DNA of 64,000 nt, from assembly GCF_004785685.1 (NCBI RefSeq), contig NZ_SRPF01000001.1:682001-746000 (forward strand), read 5' to 3'. This DNA is from Marinobacter confluentis. GTDB taxonomy: Bacteria; Pseudomonadota; Gammaproteobacteria; Pseudomonadales; Oleiphilaceae. Below the pieces are notes generated by a model. It had not been told where the DNA came from, searched no databases, and saw only the letters and a program-made list of their open reading frames with translations. Within the stretch, counting starts at the first letter, position 1. Each line of letters opens with the position of its first letter. The position numbers were made by a program, and so were the translations under genes. Shown piece by piece: positions 36,063 through 45,433 of the stretch.

Positions 36063-36980
36063 ATGAATGATGTTGCTCAGGGCCCCGTACCTGATTGTGA
36101 GATTCTCCCGCAGGAGATGACCTGGCCGTTACGGCACCTTTCCCTTGCTGGCCTTCACTGGCCGGCTGCCGTTGAAAACCCCGAACCCCCGATAGTCATG
36201 GTCCACGGCTGGCTGGATAACGCCATGTCGTTTGCCAGACTGGCGCCTTTGCTGGCCGTCGATCGTGATGTCTATGCCATTGATCTGGCCGGGCATGGCC
36301 GGTCCGGGCATCGGCCACATGGGCAGGGCTATCCACTGACAGATTACATCGCTGATCTGGCCGAGCTGATTGAAACGTATTTTCAGAAACATGAGGGAGG
36401 AAGCCAGCCAGACCTGGTTGGGCACTCCCTCGGCGGCATTATAGCGTTGTTTTACGCCGCGGCCTTTCCGGAGCGCGTTCGCAGGCTGGCTCTGATCGAC
36501 AGCCTGGGGCCTCTGACCAGGGAACCTGCGGAGGTGATTCCGCAGATGCGAAAAGCCATCACAAAACGACTTGCAGGCTCGGGAAACCCGGTCACTTACG
36601 CCAGTATTGAGGAGGCAGCCAGGGCCCGGGAAGGAGGAATGATTCCGCTTTCCCGTCAGGCGGCGATGACCCTGATTCCGCGAAATCTGCGTGAGATACG
36701 CGGTGGGTACGGGTGGTCCACCGATCCCCAGCTCAGACATCCGTCGATGATCATGATGGATGAAGCGCAGGTGCTCGGGTGCCTGGGTCAGGTAAAAACG
36801 CCAACGCGGTATATTCGGGCCGAGAAAGGCCTGCTGATCAAACGTGAGGGCATTAATGCCCGGGCCGAGGCAATCGCCGGCCTGGAACTTGTTACCGTTC
36901 CCGGTGGTCACCATTGTCATCTCGACGGTGATGTTCAACCAGTTGCCAGTGCAGTGAGGGAATTTATCAATGTCTGTTGA
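36063..36980 (+). CDS. Alpha/beta hydrolase
   Basis: 305 residues. Alpha/beta hydrolase fold with the oxyanion HGW loop (VMVHGWLDNAMSF), the nucleophile in GHSLGG and a late His in VPGGHHCHLDG. No signal peptide. The substrate is unknown; esters or thioesters are typical. It follows pilZ by eight bases and overlaps the DUF4892 gene by eleven, so it belongs to a run of pilZ-hydrolase-DUF4892-patatin genes. Confidence 0.85.
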   Translation: MNDVAQGPVPDCEILPQEMTWPLRHLSLAGLHWPAAVENPEPPIVMVHGWLDNAMSFARLAPLLAVDRDVYAIDLAGHGRSGHRPHGQGYPLTDYIADLAELIETYFQKHEGGSQPDLVGHSLGGIIALFYAAAFPERVRRLALIDSLGPLTREPAEVIPQMRKAITKRLAGSGNPVTYASIEEAARAREGGMIPLSRQAAMTLIPRNLREIRGGYGWSTDPQLRHPSMIMMDEAQVLGCLGQVKTPTRYIRAEKGLLIKREGINARAEAIAGLELVTVPGGHHCHLDGDVQPVASAVREFINVC

Positions 36981-37872
36981 TTATCGAGGGTCCGTATTCC
37001 GAAGTGTCTTCGCGGTCATGGCGCTGGTGTCCGCTGCTGCGCAGGCAAATCAGGTGCCGCCGGAGCCTTTTGAGGATGCGGTGCTTGAAGAAACGGTTTC
37101 GATTTCATCGCCCGGGCGTCTGGTGCTGTTCAGCCCGGTGCGGGAGGTGAATAATGAGATACGCTCAGCCTCGCTGGCGCGCCTGCCGGTAAAAGGTGAG
37201 GGCCAGCTTTTCCGCATTCTTGATGGAGCCAATCGGGAAGAGGCCCGGGATCATTACCTGAGCCAGCTTCAGGCGAGAGGCGCGCAGGTGCTTTTTGAGT
37301 GTTCCGGCCGTGGCTGTGGCCGCAGTAACGTCTGGGCAAACCAGATTTTTGGCCAGTCAACGCTTTACGGCCGTGATGAAAACCAGGATTACCTGGTGGC
37401 TGGATCCATCGACGAGAACGGCAGGCCTTCGCTAACGCTGGTTTATACCGTGACACGGGGAAACCAGCGTGAATATGTCTGGGTTGAGCAACTGGAGACG
37501 CCACCGGGAACCAGTATTCCCGGCCTGGGCGCTGGCAGTGCCCGGATCAAGGGGCCGGTTTTGGTGCCCTGGGAAGGCAGCATTACCTTCAGCTTTGAGT
37601 GGAGCGCAACGGATCGCCGGCTGGTTAACGACTGGGCCGGTGCGGAGGGTGCCAGGGTTGTTCTGGTGGCCTACAGCGAACTGAAAGAAAATGAATCGTT
37701 CGAGGACGCCATGAGTCGTGCGGAGAAAGCGGCCGGCTCGCTGTCACGGGTTCTTGCGAAGAGCGGCGTGCCCGAAAGCCAGCAGACCTTGGTTGTCGCC
37801 GGGCCGTCTGTGGTCATTCCGAGCCCGGACCGCCAGGGTGACCGGGTGGAAGTCATGGTAATACAGAGGTGA
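36970..37872 (+). CDS. DUF4892 exported protein
   Basis: 300 residues. Signal peptide to about residue 28 (AQA). The middle (about 30-185) is the DUF4892 region, including two Cys in FECSGRGCGRS likely to form a disulfide. The C-terminal 85 residues (AMSRAEKAAGSLSRVLAK...GVPESQ, ending RVEVMV) look like a worn OmpA/MotB-type peptidoglycan domain, which would place it in the periplasm or outer membrane. It starts eleven bases inside the hydrolase gene and ends three bases before the patatin gene. Function unknown. Confidence 0.75.
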   Translation: MSVDYRGSVFRSVFAVMALVSAAAQANQVPPEPFEDAVLEETVSISSPGRLVLFSPVREVNNEIRSASLARLPVKGEGQLFRILDGANREEARDHYLSQLQARGAQVLFECSGRGCGRSNVWANQIFGQSTLYGRDENQDYLVAGSIDENGRPSLTLVYTVTRGNQREYVWVEQLETPPGTSIPGLGAGSARIKGPVLVPWEGSITFSFEWSATDRRLVNDWAGAEGARVVLVAYSELKENESFEDAMSRAEKAAGSLSRVLAKSGVPESQQTLVVAGPSVVIPSPDRQGDRVEVMVIQR

Positions 37873-37875
37873 AGT

Positions 37876-38988
37876 TTGAGCAGCAATAACCAGAGGAAAA
37901 CCGTTGCCTTGACGCTGGGCAGCGGCGGGGCAAGGGGTTACGCCCATATCGGTGCCATCGAGGTGCTCTGCGAGCGCGGCTATGACATTGTGGCCATCTC
38001 GGGGTGTTCCATGGGGGCGCTGGTCGGAGGCGTTTACGCTGCCGGCAAAATGAAGGATTACAAAGACTGGGTCACCGGCCTGGGCCAGTTTGATGTGCTC
38101 AAGCTCCTGGATGTGACTTTCAACTCTGTGGGTGCGATCCGTGGGGAGAAGATCTTTTCAGTGGTGCGGGAGATGATTGGTGACATCCGCATTGAAGATC
38201 TCCCTATTGCCTACACCGCCGTGGCCACCGATCTTCTGGGCCATAAGGAAATCTGGTTTCAGGAAGGACCTCTGGACCAGGCCATTCGCGCGTCCGTGGC
38301 GATTCCCAGCGTGGTGACGCCGCTGGTGCTGAACGGCAAGGTGCTGGTGGACGGTGCGGTACTGAACCCTTTACCGATCATCCCCACGATCTCATCCCAC
38401 GCGGACCTGATTGTCGCGGTGAATCTGAGCGGTGAGGATGACCGCCGTAAACGCATTCGCGATGCCGCTTTCCAGAGCTCGGCAGACAGTGATTCCGACG
38501 AAGAGGCGGACGAGTGGGTCGACAAGCTGCGAGACAAAGCGTCCCAATGGTTTGACTGGGATGCGCTGAAAACCTTCACTGCCAAGCGCGACCGGGCGCC
38601 GGACGACAGCACAGCGGCGCAGGACAAGATCGACCATGCGCTGGCGAAAAAGCAGGCGGCGGCGCGGAAGGAGGCAGAGCGGCAACCTTCCGATAAAAAG
38701 CCGTCTGACCGGAAGCGGGAAGACTACGAAACCATCGACTGGGACAAGTTGGGCATCGGCAAGTTTGATGTGATGAACCTGACCATCGAAACCATGCAGG
38801 GCGCACTGGCCCAGTATAAGCTGGCCGGTTACCCGCCCGATCTGCTGGTAAATATCCCCAAAAACGCCAGCCGCAGTTACGATTACCATCGCGCGCCGGA
38901 GCTGATACAACTTGGCCGCGAGCGCATGACTCAGGTGCTGGACCGGTATGAGCAGGACATGAACAGCTCTGGCCCCATGGCGCTGTAG
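37876..38988 (+). CDS. Patatin-like phospholipase family protein (RssA-type)
   Basis: 370 residues from a TTG start with GAGGTGAAG directly before it; no ATG is available near. The patatin domain starts at once: oxyanion loop GSGGARG, nucleophile motif GCSMG and DGAVLNPLP for the Asp. An insert rich in Lys, Asp and Glu (about 195-285) separates the end of the domain from a C-terminal helix. It resembles RssA/YchK-type proteins. No signal peptide. It is the second patatin protein in the window. Confidence 0.85.
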   Translation: MSSNNQRKTVALTLGSGGARGYAHIGAIEVLCERGYDIVAISGCSMGALVGGVYAAGKMKDYKDWVTGLGQFDVLKLLDVTFNSVGAIRGEKIFSVVREMIGDIRIEDLPIAYTAVATDLLGHKEIWFQEGPLDQAIRASVAIPSVVTPLVLNGKVLVDGAVLNPLPIIPTISSHADLIVAVNLSGEDDRRKRIRDAAFQSSADSDSDEEADEWVDKLRDKASQWFDWDALKTFTAKRDRAPDDSTAAQDKIDHALAKKQAAARKEAERQPSDKKPSDRKREDYETIDWDKLGIGKFDVMNLTIETMQGALAQYKLAGYPPDLLVNIPKNASRSYDYHRAPELIQLGRERMTQVLDRYEQDMNSSGPMAL

Positions 38989-39051
38989 CCGGCGGGCCAA
39001 AAAGCGTATACTTCGCCCACCATTTTCCGCTTTTAGTGAAAGAGACTCATC

Positions 39052-39948
39052 GTGTCCGACGCCGTCAATGATCTGCAGACAGTCCGAGACTACCTGCGTT
39101 ATGTCTGTTCGAATTTTTCAGATTCATCGCTATTCTACGGGCACGGCACGGATAACGTCTGGGATGAGGCGGTCCAGCTGGTGATGCGGACGCTGCATCT
39201 GCCGCTGGAAAACAACACCCTGTTTCTTGACGCCAGGCTGACCCGGCCCGAGCGAGAGCTGATTCTGCAGCGTATGTCACGGCGGATTGACCAGCGGGTT
39301 CCGCTGGCCTATCTGCTGGGTGAGGCCTGGTTCATGGGGTTGCCATTCTATGTGGACGAGCGGGTGCTGGTTCCCCGTTCGCCCCTGGGTGAGCTGCTGC
39401 AGAATGGTCTTCAGCCCTGGCTTGGTGACCGCGAGCCAGGCCGGATTCTGGATTTGTGCGCCGGAAGCGGTTGCATCGGCATTGCCGCGGCCATGGTGTT
39501 CGAGGATGCGGACGTGGATCTTTCCGACCTTTCGGAAGATGCTCTGGACGTGGCAGCGGTAAATATTGACACCCACGGCGTGTCTGACCGGGTTCGCACG
39601 GTGCGGTCTGACGTTTTTGAGTCTATCGAAGGGCGATACGATATTATCCTGAGCAACCCGCCCTACGTGGATGCCGAGGATATTGCGGACATGCCGGCGG
39701 AATTCCGTCATGAACCGGAACTGGGCCTGGCGGCGGGCGACGACGGGCTGGAAATTGCCCATCGGATTCTTGCCGGCGCGTCGCAACATCTGAATCCCGG
39801 TGGTCTGCTGATCGTCGAAGTAGGCAATAGCTGGGTGGCGCTTCAGGAGGCCTACCCGGACCTGGCGTTCACCTGGCTGGATTTTGAAAATGGCGGTGAC
39901 GGTGTGTTTCTGCTGACCGCAGAAGAGCTCGCCGCTGCCGGGCTCTGA
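39052..39948 (+). CDS. prmB: Ribosomal protein uL3 glutamine N5-methyltransferase
   Basis: 298 residues from a GTG start. SAM-binding LCAGSG (135-140) and the catalytic NPPY (202-205) of the glutamine methyltransferases. The N-terminal helical domain and lack of a C-terminal extension fit PrmB rather than PrmC. It is followed 42 bases later by aroC, the same order as in many gammaproteobacteria. Confidence 0.93.
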   Translation: MSDAVNDLQTVRDYLRYVCSNFSDSSLFYGHGTDNVWDEAVQLVMRTLHLPLENNTLFLDARLTRPERELILQRMSRRIDQRVPLAYLLGEAWFMGLPFYVDERVLVPRSPLGELLQNGLQPWLGDREPGRILDLCAGSGCIGIAAAMVFEDADVDLSDLSEDALDVAAVNIDTHGVSDRVRTVRSDVFESIEGRYDIILSNPPYVDAEDIADMPAEFRHEPELGLAAGDDGLEIAHRILAGASQHLNPGGLLIVEVGNSWVALQEAYPDLAFTWLDFENGGDGVFLLTAEELAAAGL

Positions 39949-39990
39949 ATTAATCCCATTTGTTAAATAACGACTTTAAGATGCTGAAAT

Positions 39991-41085
39991 ATGTCTGGAA
40001 ATAGCTTCGGAAAACTGTTCACAGTGACCTCCTTTGGTGAAAGCCACGGGGCCGCGCTTGGTTGCATCGTCGATGGCTGCCCGCCGGGGCTGGAACTGTC
40101 CGAGGCTGATCTGCAGGGGGATCTGGACCGCCGCAAACCCGGCACATCCCGCCATACAACGCAGCGGCGTGAGGCGGATGAGGTGCGGATTCTGTCCGGA
40201 GTATTCGAGGGCAAAACCACCGGAACTCCCATTGGCCTGCTGATCGAAAATACCGACCAGCGCTCGAAGGACTATTCCAAGATTTCCACCCAGTTCCGGC
40301 CGGCGCACGCTGATTACACTTACATGCACAAGTATGGTGTGCGGGATTACCGTGGCGGCGGGCGCTCTTCGGCTCGGGAGACCGCAATGCGGGTGGCGGC
40401 GGGCGCCATCGCCCGGAAGTTCCTGCACCAGCGACTGGGTATTACGGTTCGTGGCTACCTGTCCCAGCTCGGTCCGGTAAAAATCGAAAAATTTGATTGG
40501 GCGCAGGTTCACCAGAACCCGTTTTTCTGCCCGGACGTGGATAAGGTCCGGGAAATGGAAGATTACATGGACGCGCTGCGCAAATCCGGCGATTCCATAG
40601 GCGCGCGGATCAATGTGGTCGCCGAAGGCGTGCCCCCGGGGCTGGGTGAGCCGGTGTTCGACCGGTTGGACGCCGATCTGGCCCATGCGCTGATGAGCAT
40701 CAACGCGGTGAAAGGGGTGGAAATTGGCGCCGGTTTTGACTGTATCGACCAGAAAGGCACCCAGCACCGGGATGAACTGACCCCGGAGGGCTTTCTATCC
40801 AACCATGCCGGCGGTGTGCTGGGTGGAATATCCTCAGGGCAGCCTATTCTCGCCAGTATTGCCCTGAAACCGACATCCAGCCTGCGCCTGCCCGGGCGAA
40901 GTATTGATGTCGACGGCAACCCGGTTGAGGTCATCACCACCGGCCGTCACGATCCCTGTGTGGGCATCCGGGCAACGCCGATTGCCGAAGCGATGATGGC
41001 CATCGTGCTGATGGACCACTATCTGAGGCATCGCGGCCAGAATGCTGATGTAACCGTTTCCACTCCTGACATCGGCCAGGCCTGA
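39991..41085 (+). CDS. aroC: Chorismate synthase
   Basis: 364 residues. It makes chorismate from EPSP, the precursor of tryptophan, phenylalanine, tyrosine and folate. Signatures GESHG near the N-terminus, RPAHADYTY, the [11 protein letters not shown] loop and the C-terminal GRHDPC. FMN-dependent enzyme of normal size. The Shine-Dalgarno is weak. It is followed by a palindromic repeat and the MFS gene. Confidence 0.95.
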   Translation: MSGNSFGKLFTVTSFGESHGAALGCIVDGCPPGLELSEADLQGDLDRRKPGTSRHTTQRREADEVRILSGVFEGKTTGTPIGLLIENTDQRSKDYSKISTQFRPAHADYTYMHKYGVRDYRGGGRSSARETAMRVAAGAIARKFLHQRLGITVRGYLSQLGPVKIEKFDWAQVHQNPFFCPDVDKVREMEDYMDALRKSGDSIGARINVVAEGVPPGLGEPVFDRLDADLAHALMSINAVKGVEIGAGFDCIDQKGTQHRDELTPEGFLSNHAGGVLGGISSGQPILASIALKPTSSLRLPGRSIDVDGNPVEVITTGRHDPCVGIRATPIAEAMMAIVLMDHYLRHRGQNADVTVSTPDIGQA

Positions 41086-41103
41086 CCTGTAGATAGTTCG
41101 TAG

Positions 41104-41131
41104 GTCGGATTAGCCAAACCGGTAATCCGAC
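41104..41131. repeat. REP-like palindrome after aroC
   Basis: Perfect inverted repeat GTCGGATTA-N10-TAATCCGAC. Sequences of the kind GTAGGTCGGATTA...TAATCCGAC are a common palindromic repeat in gammaproteobacteria. It lies between aroC and the MFS gene and may end or weaken read-through and stabilise the aroC message. It has no T run. Confidence 0.55.
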
Positions 41132-41144
41132 AACAAACGGGAGA

Positions 41145-42296
41145 ATTCCTATCTACTGGCGTCTTTCAAATCTCTATTTCTGGTTCTTCGCGCTCCTGGG
41201 CGGGCTGTTGCCGTATTGGTCACTGTACCTTGAGGGTCAGGGCTTTTCCTATCTGCAGATCGCCACCCTGATGGCGACGATTCAGCTCACCAAGATTGTT
41301 GCACCCAACGTGTGGGGCTGGCTGGGCGACCGAACCGGTCAGCGGGTAAAACTGGTCCGTTACGGGGCCATCATTGGTTCCCTGTTCTTTGCCGGCGTGT
41401 TCATGGAGCCAGGGTTTTACGGCTTATTGCTGGTGATGCTGGCGTTCACCTTTTTCTGGAATGCGATCCTGCCGCTTTACGAGGTGATCACGCTCCGGGC
41501 GCTGGGTAGCGCAAAGGAGAAATACGGCAAGGTCCGCCTTTGGGGCTCGGTGGGGTTCATTGGGGCTGTGGCGCTGGTGGGTGCCATTCTTGATTTCGTG
41601 CCGGTCAGCACCTTGCCGTGGCTGCTGTTGCCAGTGTTTGCAGGCATTGCCGTCTCTGCGTTTCTGGTTCCGGCAGAGCAGGGCGAACGCAAGCCTCCCG
41701 CGCCCAAAGGGAGTCTCAAGGCCATTATCACCCACCCTGCGGTGATCACTTTTTTCCTGATGAACTTCCTGCTTCAGGTCTCTCACGGCGCCTACTACAC
41801 GTTTTTCAGTATCCATCTGGAGCAGCATGGCTACGGCAAACTGTCTATTGGCCTGCTGTGGTCACTGGGTGTGCTGGCGGAGATTGGTCTGTTTCTGGTG
41901 ATGCACCAGCTCACCCGGCATTTTACCGTGCGACAGATCGTTATTGCGGCGCTGGCACTGACCATGCTGCGCTGGGGGTTGATTGCGGAACTGACAGATC
42001 TGGTCTGGGTGCTGATCTTTGCCCAGCTGCTGCATGCAGCCTCCTACGGGGCGCTGCATGCGGTGTCGGTTCAGTACATTCAGGGTTTCTTCGGGAAGCA
42101 CCATCATGGCCAGGGGCAGGCGCTCTATAGCGGCCTGACATTCGGTGCGGGCGGGGCTATTGGCGCCTGGCTTTCAGGTTTTCTGGTAGAAGGTTTCAGC
42201 ACCTCCGCGGCTTTCTGGGGAGGCGCCGCGGCAATGGCGGTGGCCATCGTCATTACCTGGCGGGGTTTGAGGCCGCCGCCGGTTGAGCAGGAATAG
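41145..42296 (+). CDS. MFS transporter (3-phenylpropionate transporter-like)
   Basis: About 383 residues, 10-12 membrane helices, of the MFS_1-like/PPP type. The expected N-terminus IPIYWRLSNLYFWFFALLGG is encoded, but there is no ATG, GTG, TTG or CTG in frame from the stop at 41094 until 41196, which already lies inside the first helix. The start is therefore probably ATT (41145) or ATC (41151), next to GGGAG at 41139-41143; TTG at 41208 would delete the first helix. It could also reflect a sequence error. Substrate unknown. It is convergent with the LysR gene. Confidence 0.75.
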   Translation: MPIYWRLSNLYFWFFALLGGLLPYWSLYLEGQGFSYLQIATLMATIQLTKIVAPNVWGWLGDRTGQRVKLVRYGAIIGSLFFAGVFMEPGFYGLLLVMLAFTFFWNAILPLYEVITLRALGSAKEKYGKVRLWGSVGFIGAVALVGAILDFVPVSTLPWLLLPVFAGIAVSAFLVPAEQGERKPPAPKGSLKAIITHPAVITFFLMNFLLQVSHGAYYTFFSIHLEQHGYGKLSIGLLWSLGVLAEIGLFLVMHQLTRHFTVRQIVIAALALTMLRWGLIAELTDLVWVLIFAQLLHAASYGALHAVSVQYIQGFFGKHHHGQGQALYSGLTFGAGGAIGAWLSGFLVEGFSTSAAFWGGAAAMAVAIVITWRGLRPPPVEQE

Positions 42297-42308
42297 GTCC
42301 TCTCTAAC

Positions 42309-43175
42309 TCACTGCAGTTCCTCGGCGATCGTCAGCAGCGCCTTTGCCTGGGGGCTGAGGGTGCGGCCTCTCAATCCTATACCACCGAGAAGCCGGCTGA
42401 CCTGGTAGGTCATCGGCAGGCGGATCAGGGTCTGATCCAGCATATTCACCGGCAACACACTCCACCCCAGCCCCACACCCGCCATCACCTTGATGGTTTC
42501 CAGGTAGTTGGTTGGCATCTGCAGTTGAAGGGTCAGGCCTTCATCCAGAAATAACCGGCTGACACGGCGGTAAGTAGCAGTTCCAGCTTCAGGCAGCAGG
42601 GCATCGTAACGGGCCAGATCGGCCAGAGTGGGCGCGGTCAGCCGGGCAAGCGGGTGTTCCGGTGAAACCATAAACGCCATCTCGTCTTCCCAGCGCGTCT
42701 CTACCTGGAATAATGGGCTCATGCTCTCGCTCAGGGTCACAAAGGCTAGCTCGGCGGTGCGCTTTTCCATCATGCCCAGCGCGCTTTCGGAATCCATAAA
42801 CTTGAGTTCCAGGGACACCTCGGGAAATTCGCGGTTGAGGCGACGAAGCCAGGCGGGCAGATGATGCAGCCCAATATGGTGGCTGGCAATGACAGACAGC
42901 CGGCCGGACACCCTATCGTTTCGGTCCGATAGTGCCAGTCTGGCGTTGTGTACTTCATCGATAATACGCCGGGCATGGGGCAGCAACCGGGCGCCGGCAT
43001 CGGTTAGCCGGATCTTGCGGTTGCTGCGGTCAATCAGCCGGTTGCCAGTCAGATTTTCCAGCGCTGACAAACGTTTGCTAATGGCAGGCTGGGTCAGGTG
43101 CAGCCGTTCGGCGGCCTCGGAGAAAGAGCCCTGATCTATAACCGCCACGAAGGCCTGAAGCAGGTGTGCGTCCAT
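42309..43175 (-). CDS. LysR-type transcriptional regulator
   Basis: 288 residues. Winged helix-turn-helix at 1-60 (AFVAVIDQGSFSEAAERLHL, TQPAISKRLSALE) and a C-terminal effector domain. The ATG at 43175 has AGGAAA upstream; the longer frame adds 36 residues with no likeness to the family. It is divergent from leuC, and a regulator in this spot is also seen in Pseudomonas. With the box at 43207-43221 it very likely controls leuCDB and its own gene. Confidence 0.88.
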   Translation of the reverse strand: MDAHLLQAFVAVIDQGSFSEAAERLHLTQPAISKRLSALENLTGNRLIDRSNRKIRLTDAGARLLPHARRIIDEVHNARLALSDRNDRVSGRLSVIASHHIGLHHLPAWLRRLNREFPEVSLELKFMDSESALGMMEKRTAELAFVTLSESMSPLFQVETRWEDEMAFMVSPEHPLARLTAPTLADLARYDALLPEAGTATYRRVSRLFLDEGLTLQLQMPTNYLETIKVMAGVGLGWSVLPVNMLDQTLIRLPMTYQVSRLLGGIGLRGRTLSPQAKALLTIAEELQ

Positions 43176-43206
43176 CGGTGATTTCCTGGCCTGTTGTTTC
43201 TTTGAA

Positions 43207-43221
43207 ATTCCAATATGGAAT
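43207..43221. promoter_or_regulatory. LysR-type box (T-N11-A) upstream of leuC
   Basis: Perfect palindrome ATTCCAATATGGAAT. It fits the T-N11-A rule for LysR regulators and is centred about 65 bases before the predicted leuC transcription start, the classical position. It is 32 bases from the start codon of the divergent LysR gene, so it could mediate autoregulation too. Confidence 0.6.
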
Positions 43222-43242
43222 GCATGATATAAATAACATGAA

Positions 43243-43272
43243 TTGCGGTTATTCTGGGGCTGGCGGTATAAT
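43243..43272 (+). promoter_or_regulatory. Candidate leuCDB promoter
   Basis: TTGCGG (43243-43248), an 18-base spacer and a perfect TATAAT (43267-43272). Transcription would start near 43279 with a leader of about 68 bases. The leader has no leucine-rich peptide, so classical attenuation is not evident. Confidence 0.55.
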
Positions 43273-43346
43273 CGGTCAATCATAAAAGCGACCGGCTTAA
43301 GCGTCGGTCAGTCAAAGAAAGCTGACACCACAGATGAGAGAGCGTC

Positions 43347-44777
43347 ATGGCGGGTAAAACCTTATACGATAAATTGTGGGACGATCATCTTGTCAAACAG
43401 CGGGATGACGGTTCGGCACTGATTTACATTGACCGGCAGCTTCTGCACGAAGTGACGTCACCCCAGGCGTTCGAAGGTCTGAGACTGGCGAATCGCAAGC
43501 CCTGGCGGCTGGATGCCAACATCGCCACACCGGACCATAACGTGCCCACCACCGATCGCGAGCGCGGCGTGGAAGGCATTGTTGACCCGGTGTCCCGTAT
43601 CCAGGTGGAAACCCTGGACCGGAACTGCGACGAATTCGGTATTCTTGAATTCAAGATCAAGGATCAGCGCCAGGGTATTGTGCACGTAATCGGGCCAGAG
43701 CAGGGCGCCACGCTGCCCGGTATGTCCATTGTGTGTGGCGATTCCCATACATCGACCCACGGCGCGTTTGGGTGCCTGGCTCATGGCATTGGTACCTCTG
43801 AAGTGGAACACGTACTGGCGACCCAGTGCCTGGTTCAGCAGAAAATGAAGAACATGCTGGTGAAAGTGAACGGCAAACTCGGCCCTGGTGTCACCGGTAA
43901 AGATGTTGTGCTGGCCATCATCGGCAAGATCGGGACCGCTGGCGGCACGGGCCACGCCATTGAATTTGGCGGTGAGGCCATTCGCGGGCTGTCGATGGAA
44001 GGCCGTATGACCATCTGTAACATGTCCATTGAAGCCGGCGCGCGCGTGGGTATGGTTGCGGTAGACCAGACCACCATTGATTATGTCAAGGATCGTCCGT
44101 TTGCGCCCACAGGCGAGCTGCGGGAGAAGGCGATTGAATACTGGAGCACCCTGCACAGCGATGACGACGCCGTGTTCGATAAGGTCGTGGAGCTGGACGG
44201 CGCTGCAATCCAGCCCCAGGTAAGCTGGGGCACCTCTCCGGAAATGGTAACCGGTGTCGGCGGCAATGTGCCTGACCCGGCGACAGAAGCCGATCCGATC
44301 AAGCGGGAGGGCATCGTTCGCGCGCTCAAATACATGGGGCTTGCGCCGAATATGCCGATCTCTGAAATCAAGCTGGACCGGGTGTTCATTGGCTCCTGTA
44401 CCAACAGCCGCATTGAGGATCTTCGCGAAGCCGCCAAGGTCGTCAAAGGTAAAAAGGTATCTGCATCCCTGAAACAGGCCATGGTGGTTCCCGGCTCCGG
44501 GTTGGTGAAGCTCCAGGCCGAGCAGGAAGGGCTGGACCGGATTTTCCTTGAGGCCGGTCTTGAATGGCGCGACCCCGGCTGTTCCATGTGCCTGGCCATG
44601 AACGCCGACAAACTGGGGCAGGGGGAGCATTGCGCCTCTACGTCCAACCGCAACTTTGAGGGCCGGCAGGGCTTTGGCGGCCGGACCCATCTGGTTAGCC
44701 CGGCAATGGCCGCCGCTGCCGCCATTCACGGCCACTTTGTGGATGTCCGCGAGATGATGAAGGGAGAGCAGGCATGA
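43347..44777 (+). CDS. leuC: 3-isopropylmalate dehydratase large subunit
   Basis: 476 residues. With LeuD it isomerises 2-isopropylmalate to 3-isopropylmalate in leucine synthesis. Aconitase family: [19 protein letters not shown] and [11 protein letters not shown] give the Cys ligands of the 4Fe-4S cluster. Full length. The stop overlaps the leuD start by four bases (ATGA). Confidence 0.97.
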   Translation: MAGKTLYDKLWDDHLVKQRDDGSALIYIDRQLLHEVTSPQAFEGLRLANRKPWRLDANIATPDHNVPTTDRERGVEGIVDPVSRIQVETLDRNCDEFGILEFKIKDQRQGIVHVIGPEQGATLPGMSIVCGDSHTSTHGAFGCLAHGIGTSEVEHVLATQCLVQQKMKNMLVKVNGKLGPGVTGKDVVLAIIGKIGTAGGTGHAIEFGGEAIRGLSMEGRMTICNMSIEAGARVGMVAVDQTTIDYVKDRPFAPTGELREKAIEYWSTLHSDDDAVFDKVVELDGAAIQPQVSWGTSPEMVTGVGGNVPDPATEADPIKREGIVRALKYMGLAPNMPISEIKLDRVFIGSCTNSRIEDLREAAKVVKGKKVSASLKQAMVVPGSGLVKLQAEQEGLDRIFLEAGLEWRDPGCSMCLAMNADKLGQGEHCASTSNRNFEGRQGFGGRTHLVSPAMAAAAAIHGHFVDVREMMKGEQA

Positions 44778-45415
44778 GAGCCTTTACCCAGCACAAGGGC
44801 GTTGTGGCGCCCCTGGACCGGTCCAACGTGGACACGGACATGATTATTCCCAAGCAGTTTCTGAAGTCCATCAAGCGAACCGGCTTTGGGCCGAACCTGT
44901 TTGATGAACTGCGCTACCTGGACGAAGGTCAGCCCGATCAGGACTGCTCACAGCGCCCGGTCAATCCGGATTTTGTGCTTAATCAGGAGCAGTACAAGTC
45001 AGCCAGCATCCTTCTGGCGCGCAGCAATTTCGGCTGTGGTTCGAGCCGTGAACATGCGCCCTGGGCGCTTGAAGACTTCGGTTTCCGGGTGATTATTGCC
45101 CCCAGTTTCGCCGATATTTTCTATAACAACTGCTTTAAGAATGGCTTGTTACCCATTGTTCTGGATGAGAAAAGTGTAGATCAACTGTTTACAGAAGTTG
45201 AGTCTCACCCGGGCTATGAGCTGTCGGTGGATCTGGAGGCAAATTCGGTGACGACACCGTCTGGCCAGGTGTTCAGTTTTGAAACCGATCACTTCCGCCG
45301 CCACTGCCTGCTGAATGGTCTGGACGATATTGGCGTGACCCTGGAAGATTCCGACGCCATTCGGTCCTATGAAGAGAGCCGCCGCAAAACCGCTCCATGG
45401 CTGTTCAGTGCTTAA
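44774..45415 (+). CDS. leuD: 3-isopropylmalate dehydratase small subunit
   Basis: 213 residues, the swivel domain partner of LeuC. Visible signatures [17 protein letters not shown] and [14 protein letters not shown]. It overlaps leuC by four bases and lies 18 bases before leuB. Confidence 0.97.
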   Translation: MRAFTQHKGVVAPLDRSNVDTDMIIPKQFLKSIKRTGFGPNLFDELRYLDEGQPDQDCSQRPVNPDFVLNQEQYKSASILLARSNFGCGSSREHAPWALEDFGFRVIIAPSFADIFYNNCFKNGLLPIVLDEKSVDQLFTEVESHPGYELSVDLEANSVTTPSGQVFSFETDHFRRHCLLNGLDDIGVTLEDSDAIRSYEESRRKTAPWLFSA

Positions 45416-45433
45416 AACTTGAAGGGAAAGAGT

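Noticed and set aside
43279..43346. Leucine leader peptide and attenuator before leuC
   Set aside because: The leader has no run of Leu codons and no terminator hairpin with a T run.
43458..44735. 425-residue minus-strand frame over leuC
   Set aside because: Shadow of a strongly conserved gene; no signature and His/Gly/Ala-rich composition typical of antisense frames.
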